DNA from: Welwitschia mirabilis
Taxonomy: Eukaryota > Gnetophyta > Gnetopsida > Welwitschiales
NCBI GenBank assembly: GCA_051453625.1
Contig: JBOZIK010000001.1
Location: 211,401,414 to 211,455,941, forward strand
DNA length: 54,528 nucleotides
Direction: 5' to 3'
The notes under the pieces are model-generated. The model ran no database searches, had not been told where the DNA came from, and worked only from the letters and a program-made list of their open reading frames with translations. Shown here piece after piece: positions 11,961-20,574 of this stretch. The first letter of the stretch is position 1, and the number at the start of each line of letters is the position of its first letter. A program made the position numbers and the translations under genes.

Positions 11961-12075
11961 TAGTTATTTACAAGAGGAGGGGTTCTATGATTATCAACAT
12001 GACTAAATAAATAAAAGTTATTAAACATAATTTAGTATCACGAGTATACACACTATTCATGCTAGTACGTAAATC
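11943..12075 (-). repeat. Third partial copy of the block A edge
   Basis: The motif around 11943-12050 (ACTAAATAAATAAAAGTTAT, then TAGTATCACGAGTATACA) occurs three times in the window: about 9700-9760, here, and about 12850-12920. Here it is followed by sequence resembling 9618-9640 rather than by the exon that follows in the other two copies, so the join is a rearrangement breakpoint. Confidence 0.65.
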
Positions 12076-12169
12076 TTAGAAAACCACTTGAAAGGAGTAA
12101 AATTCTCTCTTTAGATCCTATAATTTAGCCTTCACATCTATTCTAAAACCAGATTTTGGTAAAGCATTT

Positions 12170-14350
12170 GGGTGAAAAGGGATGGCGAGAAGTGTCTATA
12201 GCATAAACAAAGAATCACTTGAAAGGAGTAGGGTCCTCTAATTTGTGGAGCTTTTGATATCATATGTAGCTTCTTCAATAATGAACTCATACATGCTTAC
12301 TTCAATGACTATAACGACTTCACGTATTTCATAAATATTCTCAGACCTGAAATCCTTCCTTTGGCCATTCCTCATGTCATTTCTTTTTCTGTTTAGCTCT
12401 CATTTTCCCTTTAAGTTTTACCACATTTCATTGACTCGATCTATAAATTATGCATCAGAACAATAAGAAGTTTTTTTTATAGGAAAAAGCAACATGCTTA
12501 AAGCTTGCACCTTCTGCCATCAAATCTTTTTCAATAATATGCATTTCCTCTGATTGTTTGAAATCTTAGAAATCTTTAAAATCTAATTAAAAATTAAATT
12601 TTGGCAATCTCTAGAGCAACTGAGCATCTAGTTTTCATTGGAAGGATTCTCTGTGAAATGAAAACTATCCTTTGCACTACTTCATTAAGCTAAAGGTGAA
12701 ATAGTTGTCATTTCCTCTAATGATCCATACTCTGTAGGCACTACATGGCAATTTTGATGCCATCAAAAGATGAAGCTGGGGGTACTTGTTAATATAATAA
12801 ATCTTATGTAAAAAACCAAACAGTTGAAATAGTCGCTTGCAAGAGGAGGGATTATATGATTATCAAAATAACTAAATAAATAAAAGTTATTAAACATAAT
12901 TTAGTATCACGAGTATACATGCTATTGGTATCAATAAATCCACTTGGGAGAGGACTGCCACAGAGTAAATAGAGAACTTCAGTGGCTCTCGGATTAGTGT
13001 GTGGAAGGTTGCTTGTGTTCAATATGCATCTCCATTAACTGTAACTATGTTAAGAACTTCTCATGAAATCCTAGAGCCACTACTTTAAACACCATTACTA
13101 GCTTATCAATTAAAGCATTCAATTTTGGAATCCAGTTTGCAAAATTGTGTTTTGACTAGGGAGGAAGCTACTGTAACTTCTGAGCCTCTTGAGCATAAAT
13201 GTAATGACTGATTTGATGAGAAGTTATCTAAGACATGAACAAAACAAAAAATGTCAAGTGTTGCTTCTTATGTCTAGCAATTTATATAAAGGCATTTGAG
13301 ATTCCTAAGAGAGAGTTTGTTTACCTCTGCTTAAACCTTGAAAGTAAATGGAAAATGAGTAGTCTATTTTTTTTTCAGTGTTTAGGTTTAGATGATGCAT
13401 TTGTTCTTGAGAACTGCTTGATACAGTTACTAACGAGACATCAAAGCTTTGTTCTAGCTCAACTGGCCTTGTTTATGATATCAATTTGAAGTATCATCTT
13501 TGACAGTAGAAATAGCTACAAATTCTTCCATCTCTATAAAATCATTCATCAAACTGAAATTTACAAGATTTATTTTGTAATCTCTTTTTGTAGCTAAATT
13601 ATTATTCTTCCAACATGCCAGATATCAATGTACATGTCCATGATTTAGCATAACTAATGTCATCATATTTGCCTATAGTAGAATGAAATGAAACCATGTT
13701 TATCTTGGTAGTCAGTGTTAAGTATTGGAAGCTATATTTCTTGTTTAAAGAATATACTTACAATCTTGACATTCACATTTTTTGCCATCCTGAAGGAGCC
13801 AACAAGTTTGATAAACAGGCATAATTCCTTTTAGATTTGGTTCATAACTTTTAGCATTGATCATTCTTTTTTTGATTTTATTCCCTTCTGTGATTGATAT
13901 TGATTTCCCAACAGGTACCTTTGTATATATCCTTTCATCTTTAGAGATATACTGGAGAGGCATCCTATGTAAGGATGACAAGATATCTCCTTTACCTATT
14001 TCTTCCCTTTATTTTGTATGCTAGTTGTCCTTGTTTCCATCTTGAGTTTCATCTGATTTGACCCTTTGAACAATGGATCATTCCCCAAAACTAATTCCAA
14101 GAACCTTTACCGTTCTTTCTCTATTTCACTTATTTTCTCTATGCTAATCTGCTTGTCAATGGCTACATTAGCTATTCTTGTATCATATTCTCTCTCTGCA
14201 TGGCAGCTTTTAAGTTCTTAATGTGGAGTTTAGATTTGAGAATTTCATTTTCCTTTTCTAATGAAGTGGATTTTTCCTGCAACATCATAATTGTACCTTC
14301 AAAAGAGCTTATTTTCTTGAGCTATTCAATAGCACCTATTTTCTCTTAAA
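12170..14350 (-). repeat. Large duplicated segment, copy 2 (blocks B' and A')
   Basis: B' (about 12175-12815) matches 11255-11960. A' (12815-14310) matches 9645-11149 across exons and introns alike. Because introns are included, the copying was at DNA level and not through mRNA. Confidence 0.75.
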
Positions 14351-14570
14351 TGGACTTATGCAATGAGACATTCTCTATAGACAAGTCTAGTAGTTGAGTG
14401 TTTATTTTTCTTAGTTTTTCTTCCAACTCTGTCTTTTCTTTTTCAAAGTGTTTCAGCTATCTCACACAATCCTTTATTTCTTGATTGGGCTTAGAAGCAT
14501 GAGCTCCACCATCCAATTTTTGGTGATGGACAGCATCCTGTAGCTTTTTTAAAGCTATACACTTTTCTTT
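12900..14570 (-). pseudogene. Coiled-coil protein gene fragment, copy 2
   Basis: This minus-strand copy extends further upstream than copy 1. From about 14560 down it reads KKLQDAVHHQKLDGGAHAS, then long charged runs such as HFEKEKTELEEKLRKINTQL and MLQEKSTSLEKENEILKSKL, interrupted by in-frame stops, and then REYDTRIANVAIDKQIS and FLELVLGNDPLFKGSNQMK after a frameshift. Downstream the NTSNLPHT exon is seen again at about 13045-12925. At least five stops or shifts make it a pseudogene. The heptad spacing of Leu among Lys/Glu supports a coiled coil; no family is named. Confidence 0.45.
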
Positions 14571-14912
14571 AACTATATGAAATCACTTTTCTTTAACTAC
14601 ATTCCAACTATGTTTTGAAGAAAAAATGAAACTAGATTTTAATTAGAGAAAATAATAAATTTTGTTTATGCTCAAAACTCTTTTTAAAAGTTTTATAGAA
14701 TATTTGAATTTTAACCAGCTTACTAGTCAAAACACCAAGAGCTTCTTTAGCTAATTGAGTGTGCTATTTCACTAAGTTATCCTTTATTGCTTTCTGTTTG
14801 AGCAATAGAGCATTTTGCATTTAAACTATTTACCCTTTTTCCTAGCTTGCAAACTGGATAGGCCATTTTATTTACTCTGGGAAAGAGAGGGGAAAAAAAG
14901 AGTGACCTATAG
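14571..14912. other. Unassigned, probably intronic or flanking DNA
   Basis: Low-complexity AT-rich sequence upstream (on minus) of the coiled-coil fragment. No exon is recognised. Confidence 0.35.
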
Positions 14913-15385
14913 TTGTTCAATGATTTTTAATTGCTCGCACTGCCCATAAATATATATAAATCATCTGAATAAAAGAGTTAAAAAGCTATTATCAAAATTA
15001 AATTAGACCACACATATCAACTAGAATACAAAAAATCTTCATATTCATACTTTATATGTGTAATTTCTTGTATAACAATCATGTGTATTCATAGTTCTAT
15101 AAAACAAAAGCTTTTGAAACCAATTAGAAGAGTTTAAAAAACATGATTATTTTTTGCTATATGGGTCGCCTAAACCTCTAGAGGCTGAAATATCAAATTC
15201 TTTATTATTATAGTGCAAAAAACTATTTCTATGAATACTAGAATTAGCTTCCACAGGAAAAGTATTAATTTGGTATTATACAGGAATACTAGAATCAAAT
15301 TTCATAGGAGAAGTATTGATTTGGCATTTCCATTGCTTCACTAGTTAAGATGTATAGGTTTTTTGTCTTATCTTGTGCATTAAAT
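14913..15385 (+). repeat. 0.47-kb direct repeat, copy C1
   Basis: Aligns with 15863-16345 from AGTTGTTCA..TTGCTCGCACTG to TATCTTGTG.ATTAAATCCTCGTC, with scattered substitutions. Inside the repeat a shorter phrase (TACAGGAATACTAGAATCA) occurs more than once. Non-coding. Confidence 0.85.
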
Positions 15386-15387
15386 CC

Positions 15388-15662
15388 TCGTCACATATTA
15401 AGAATTATTTTTAATACATTAAGTAGTTTTGCGATTTAGAGAGTCACAGTCAATTGTATGGGATTTAAGTGCTTAGAGTAATGGACAATATGCTGTACAT
15501 ACTTAGAGCCTAGACACATGGAGTTTTGTATGCATGCTCTCAATACCTTACTTTTCACATGAACTCATAATTTGTAAAAATATAATGTTTACAAAATTAA
15601 GCAATAATTATGTAAAAAGCAATTCCACTCAAGAGTTGAGATCTTGCATAATCTGATCTCTC

Positions 15663-15711
<49 letters not shown>

Positions 15712-15762
15712 CTCTCTTTCTCTTTTTGATTTTGACCACGAGCACTAATTTTTTTTGTCTCA
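15388..15762 (+). repeat. Copy D1 of AVT6-pseudogene upstream sequence
   Basis: Matches 23385-23690, 8 kb away and in the same orientation, up to GCACTAATTTTTTT at the N-gap edge. In the other copy the transporter exon starts directly after this point, so the 100-N gap here (15763-15862) may hide a second copy of that exon. A (TA)n tract interrupts this copy. Confidence 0.8.
15666..15709 (+). repeat. (TA)n microsatellite
   Basis: About 22 uninterrupted TA units. The matching position in copy D2 (about 23640) has a short CT run instead, so this tract grew after the duplication. Confidence 0.95.
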
Positions 15763-15862
15763 NNNNNNNNNNNNNNNNNNNNNNNNNNNNNNNNNNNNNN
15801 NNNNNNNNNNNNNNNNNNNNNNNNNNNNNNNNNNNNNNNNNNNNNNNNNNNNNNNNNNNNNN

Positions 15863-16345
15863 GCAGTTGTTCAGTGTTTTTCAATTGCTCGCACTGACCA
15901 CAAATATATATAAATCATCTGAATAAAAGAGTTAAAAAGCCATTATCAGAATTAAATTAAATCACACATATTGACTAGAATATAAAAATTCTTCATATTC
16001 ATACTTTATATGTGTAATTTCTTGTATAGCAACCATGTGTGTTCACAGTTCTGTAAAACAAGAGCTTCTGAAACAATCAGAAGAGTTTAGAAAACATGAT
16101 TATTTTCTGCTATATGGGTCACCTAAATCTCTAGAGGTCGAAATATCAAATGCTTCATTCTCATAGCGCAAAAGAATTATCCAGGAATACTAGAATCAGC
16201 TTCCATAGGAAAATTGTTGATTTGGTATTATACAGGAATACTAGAATCAGCTTCCATAGGAGAAGTGTTGATTTGGTATCTCCATTGCTTCACTAGGCAA
16301 GATGTATAGGTTTTCTGTCTTATCTTGTGTATTAAATCCTCGTCA
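15863..16345 (+). repeat. 0.47-kb direct repeat, copy C2
   Basis: Second copy of 14913-15385, starting at the edge of the 100-N gap 15763-15862. Beyond 16345 similarity to C1 stops: C1 runs into D1, while C2 runs into unrelated sequence. Confidence 0.85.
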
Positions 16346-17520
16346 AATAACTTTCTTCTGATGAGTTCAAGGCACAACACTTTGAACATAGAACCAACTC
16401 AGTACCAAAAGTACCTACAGAGTTGAGTATCTCTGAATCAATAATCTGCGCACTTCTATCCTTGCTTAAGAGTTTTACAAATTTGGTTTAAAACTTTAAA
16501 TCATAGCTTATTTTCCAAGAACATAGGCTTGAATTCTGCTAACCAAGAAAATCTCTTTCACAAATTAGTTTTTTATTTTCATTTGAAAATAATCCATGAA
16601 TCAGCTCCATTGATTCTAGTTGTCATCACCTGTTGGCTAAGAATTACAATTCAATCTGATACATACTCGGTCCATTCTTTGCCTTTTTGGTGAATCTAAC
16701 TGTAGATAAATAACAGTATGTGAAGGGGAAGCTTAGTATCTGAAAACATTCAATCAGTATCCACTTCGCTACAGCCTCCTCATTTTCAGACTAAGTTATG
16801 CTTTACATGAGTCTCTCCTGAAACCATTTTACAAATCAGTTATAGTGGGTTAAAAAAAGCCCCATGAAGCTTTTTGACTCTGCAGTCATAACATATTAGG
16901 TCTGAAACTAATTGAAAATAATACATATAGTTTAAATTATTTTGACTTGTGTTTACGATTAAAAAAACAACATTTCCAAATGAATCTAGCCCTTTGGGTC
17001 ATTCTTTGAAAGCATCCTATCAACTTTCTTCAACATACCTTTAAAGACCTCTGGAACATTCTAAAATCTCCTAGGCGTATCCCTTCATTTTAACTTTACC
17101 CCCAAGCTGATTTTATGACAAACACCTTTTACATGAGCATCCTGCATCTATCTTTCGTTCATTGTCAAAGATTTTAGAGTTCTCTTATGAGTTCTTGGGC
17201 CTTTTCTCCATGATCCTAATTGATTGTATCCATCAGAGTATGTGTGAGTTCCTTTTTAATCAAGATCGGTATTGTAAATCATTAAGCAATCCCCTCACTT
17301 TAAGCAATCAACATTTCTTGTTGTTGGATTCTAGAATTTGGGATTTTGTGAAGTCTATCTCATTTAATTCCTCATATATGGTGAGCTTTAATGTTATGTT
17401 TTGAAAGAGGTCTCATTATGAAGCCCCTGTAGCATCAAGTTCTTAAAGTAACAACTTGTAATAACTAATAGGTAATTAAATTTAAAGGGTGAAAAAGGGG
17501 GTTAATTTGTTTTGGTTTTT
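16346..17520. other. Unassigned DNA 3' of the RPB2 remnant
   Basis: I recognise no exon. On the minus strand this lies downstream of the last readable RPB2 exon, so it may hold decayed intron or 3' sequence of that gene. An 80-codon open frame at 17162-17404 has no recognisable features. Confidence 0.35.
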
Positions 17521-18721
17521 GCTCTGAGCCCTATCGTCATTTGACAAGGAATGGAGTGTGGATTTATAATGATGTTAGGAGTCATGCCTTCTACTGTCCA
17601 CAGCATGTCCTCTTGACAGTAGGTTCTGTCAGAGAAGGAACGGAAGAAATCACAGTCAATCGAGGACTGGTTCATAATTAAAGAATCTTCTTGATTGTAG
17701 CCAGATTAGCAAGCAATGTCTACAATTGAATTCTAGAACAAGTTGACAAGAAGAAAGTAATTAGAATCTTCAATATAACAAGAAGCATAAAACTCTATAG
17801 ATGACTGGTTTTTTAGTAAGGGTAAATGTCAAAGATATTTACAATTTCGGCTGAAGTGTGAATGTTTCATTGCACGAGTCATTATGACAGGCTTCAGTGG
17901 ATAAAACAACACATATCCCAAAGTATCCTGCAAAGAATGTACTAATGCATGATGTTTAGGTTTACAAAATGGAATGGCTGAATTCATATATTAACAATCT
18001 TAAGAATAAAATATACCTACATAAAGATTTTGCAATTTAGTGTTATACAAAGAAGGAACTAGTTTAGTATATACCATTCTGAGTTAATAATTAGAAACTT
18101 ATATCCCCATTGCTTTTTTGTCCATGGTTGATTCATAGGAGTTACGTGGGGACTACAACATCAAATAGCACTCATGTCAACAGAAGCTAATTTATTAAAA
18201 CAATACAACTTAGAAAACAAAACAAACATTATACCTGAATATAATCAGGAAAAGGAATTATGGATGCACAAACTCCCAGAATTAATGACGGATGAATTTC
18301 ACAATGAGTATACATTTTAGACTTTAAACTTGAACTCTTGTTCCATGCTTCTTTGGGTTCCTATCAAACATACAACCCTATAATGTGTCACAAGCATGGC
18401 AGAAAAACTAAAAATATTCTCTTACTTTAATTAGAAGAAAAACAAAATAGCATATATATATATATTACATTGATTGTTATAGAAACCATGGCCATTTCCT
18501 CCTCTTCTGTATCAACGTATTTGAGAAATCCACGTTCAACCACATAATCCCAACCATGATCGACACCCTTCTGCAAATAGAAGTAGATTTCAATAAGATG
18601 GTAGGAACTTCTGATCAAATTTTCCTCAATAGGATAAATAAATAATGGTTTTGGCTGACCTGTTCTCTCAACGTGGCAATGTCAAATTTCTGGATTAATA
18701 GTCTATTTGAAATAGAAAAGC
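17521..18721 (-). pseudogene. NRPB2: RNA polymerase II second-largest subunit (RPB2/NRPB2) pseudogene fragment
   Basis: RPB2 is the second catalytic subunit of nuclear RNA polymerase II. Six exon pieces of its C-terminal half are readable in order on minus. 18721-18660 gives NRLLIQKFDIATLREQ. 18570-18469 gives WDYVVERGFLKYVDTEEEE and is flanked by ..TTTGCAG and GTAATA. About 18320-18235 gives [20 protein letters not shown] with donor CAG|GTATAA. About 18155-18100 gives NSYESTMDKKAMGI. 17937 to about 17846 gives DTLGYVLFYPLKPVIMTRAM after TTTGCAG. About 17733-17521 gives [17 protein letters not shown], then [12 protein letters not shown] and IPCQMTIG. The introns of about 90 bp keep GT..AG. 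Exon phases of the first two pieces fit each other. Lesions include TAA replacing Tyr in the IACYSGYNQED motif, and loss of roughly 200 codons between the FFRS..RTY segment and the QEDM..EG.TP segment. The related Pol IV/V subunit (NRPD2) is less likely because the DTEEEE and NIIINPH wording follows Pol II. Confidence 0.85.
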
Positions 18722-18925
18722 CTACCATAGGGAGAGAAGAAATTCAGAACAGCAAGTAGAGAGAGTTTAAAAACAGCATAATCAAACAAGAAATTAGTAC
18801 TTACAACACAAAATGAATCAAAGTAAAGTACTAAAATAAACAGTTGAGAACCTTAAGACATTGTGAAATATTTTTATAATTCAAGCAGTGGTAATTAAAT
18901 GGACTATTGGAAAGTAGACTTCTTA
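18722..18925 (-). repeat. RPB2 intron sequence, copy 1
   Basis: Intron sequence upstream (on minus) of the first readable RPB2 exon. It matches 20074-20312 at high identity, including the AG acceptor region (CCTACCA/TAGGGAGAG on plus). Confidence 0.8.
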
Positions 18926-19272
18926 TAATAATCCCTTCAAGTATTTCAATTGAGATTTTAAAATGCTAAGAAAGTAAACTAAGCACTCACAAATCAACCA
19001 TCTCTTTCCAAACCAAAAAAGTAATACATAATTTTTTTTGTGTCAAGCATGCAGCATGTTCCACAACAGTGTCATTACCCACCCTTCATGCAAGTAGTAG
19101 CTCATTATTTCTTTTATCTTATCTGGTTGTATTTTTCATTATCCCAAATATCTATCTTCCATTATTTGCATGTAACGCCTTGTATATTTGGTGCTTGTAA
19201 TGACATCATTCCCATGTATTTATTAATACATATTATATGGTGTCTTTTCTACCTATGTTTAGGTTTGAAAAG
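18926..19272. other. Unassigned DNA
   Basis: No exon is recognised. It contains a 78-codon hydrophobic open frame (19040-19276) without similarity to anything I know. Confidence 0.4.
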
Positions 19273-19533
19273 ATGACTGAAAATGAAAGTATTTCTATCA
19301 ATGTTGAAGAAGAAGTAGATTGCTCCATTGATAGTTTGAAGCCCTATGTAAAGGAAAAATTTGTGGCTAAATCCCTTCTTAAACAATTCATCACTTAATT
19401 AGATTTTGGTACGATTAGAGGAGGACCAAAGAGATGGAACTGTCATATATGTAGCCATGGATTCACCGCCAGTGGAACAAGGATCTACAACCATTCTTTT
19501 CAGACTTTAGAAAGAAATCAGGAACATGGGTAA
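19273..19533 (+). pseudogene. BED-type zinc-finger ORF (transposase-like), one in-frame stop
   Basis: Read from the ATG at 19273, a single frame of 87 codons runs to TAA at 19531, broken only by a TAA at about codon 45. The second half contains GGPKRWNCHICSHGFTASGT followed by RIYNH. This is the pattern of a plant BED finger: a Gly-rich lead, an aromatic Trp, C-x2-C, a Phe-Thr pair and a downstream His. Such fingers sit at the N-terminus of hAT-family transposases and of some domesticated proteins. Only one clear distal His is seen, so metal binding may be incomplete. The frame could continue through an intron, because GG|GTAATT follows. The repeat array that starts 130 bp downstream may be related. 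Confidence 0.55.
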
Positions 19534-19664
19534 TTGCTTGTAGTTTTCCATATCCAGATGTTCAATAATAATTGTATGATTATCTATGTTGAGAACTCAT
19601 TGTCATTGATTAAGTTAACGAGTTTTTGTAAGTTAGTCTTTTGTGCAGGTAACTTCCAGCACCA

Positions 19665-19972
19665 GACGACCGATTTATAAGATCGGCCGACCGCATGTTC
19701 AAGAACTGTAATACTGCTTCAGAAGCGGGCGACTGCACATGATTTACCGGGCGACCGAACATTGACAACATAAAGAAGACTGGTTAACACATGGGTGACT
19801 GCCATCATAACACGGGCGACCGCATATCACTCAGTTTGACATAATCTAATAGACTGATGGGTGACCGAATATATTTATACGGGCGACCGAAACACACAGT
19901 GAAATCCAACTTGATAGAAATACGGGCGACCGCAGATATTCATACGGACGACCGCATGACACGCAGTCAGAA
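19665..19972 (+). repeat. GC-rich minisatellite with paired GGGCGACCG motifs (65-66 bp period)
   Basis: Ten copies of a 9-mer close to GGGCGACCG start at 19665, 19685, 19727, 19749, 19793, 19814, 19859, 19881, 19924 and 19946. They form five pairs with 20-22 bp inside a pair and a 62-66 bp repeat between pairs. This fits a 22-bp sub-period with every third motif absent. Sequence between motifs is poorly conserved, whereas the motif is nearly constant and carries CpGs in an AT-rich, CpG-poor setting. The array runs into the 100-N gap at 19973, so its true length is unknown. It may be a subterminal repeat array of a DNA transposon or part of an LTR. Confidence 0.85.
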
Positions 19973-20073
19973 NNNNNNNNNNNNNNNNNNNNNNNNNNNN
20001 NNNNNNNNNNNNNNNNNNNNNNNNNNNNNNNNNNNNNNNNNNNNNNNNNNNNNNNNNNNNNNNNNNNNNNNNA

Positions 20074-20312
20074 GCCTACCACAGGGAGAGAAGAAATTTG
20101 GAACAACAAGCAGAGTGAGTTTAAAAACAGCACAATCAAACAAGAAATTAGTACATAGAACTCTCACATCAAACACAAAATGAATCAAAGTAAAATACTG
20201 AAATAAACAGTTGAGAATCTTAAGACATTATGAAATATTTTTATAATTCAAGCAATGGTAATTAAACCGACTACTGGGAATTAGACTTCTTATAATAATC
20301 CCTTTAAGTACA
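20074..20312 (-). repeat. RPB2 intron sequence, copy 2
   Basis: A second copy of 18722-18925, beginning at the right edge of the 100-N gap 19973-20072. The RPB2 exon that adjoins it in copy 1 would lie inside the gap. Beyond about 20312 the copies diverge. Confidence 0.8.
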
Positions 20313-20574
20313 ATACATAAATACTTCAATGACCTTGCACTTGCATGGGCAGGTCATACATGAACAAAGTAGAGAAAAGGGAGTCTTTGTGCCTCACATT
20401 GTCTATGTTCCAAGGAAGAAAAGACCCAAAACCAGACGCCATTATAAAGCAAGAGCCATAAACACTATGTTATAGACAGATTCCTTAGTTTGGAAATTCC
20501 ATTTTCTAATCAGTATCAGTGTCAAATGATCAGATCATTCATGCTTTTAGCTTTTTCTTTTTTCTAAATGAAGA
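20313..20574. other. Unassigned DNA between RPB2 and Csl remnants
   Basis: No exon is recognised on either strand. It may be upstream intron of the RPB2 copy or intron of the Csl remnant. Confidence 0.35.

Noticed and set aside
14913-16345. Direct repeats C1/C2 as the LTRs of a small retrotransposon
   Set aside because: No primer site after C1 and no polypurine tract before C2. The sequence between them is AVT6-associated duplicate D1, not element interior.
19040-19276. 78-codon hydrophobic plus-strand frame before the BED ORF
   Set aside because: Composition follows local T-richness, and there is no membrane-protein family signature.
19665-19972. CRISPR-like array (regular short repeats with variable spacers)
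   Set aside because: The repeat is only 9 bp with two alternating spacings and no cas genes. The surrounding introns and retrotransposons are eukaryotic.
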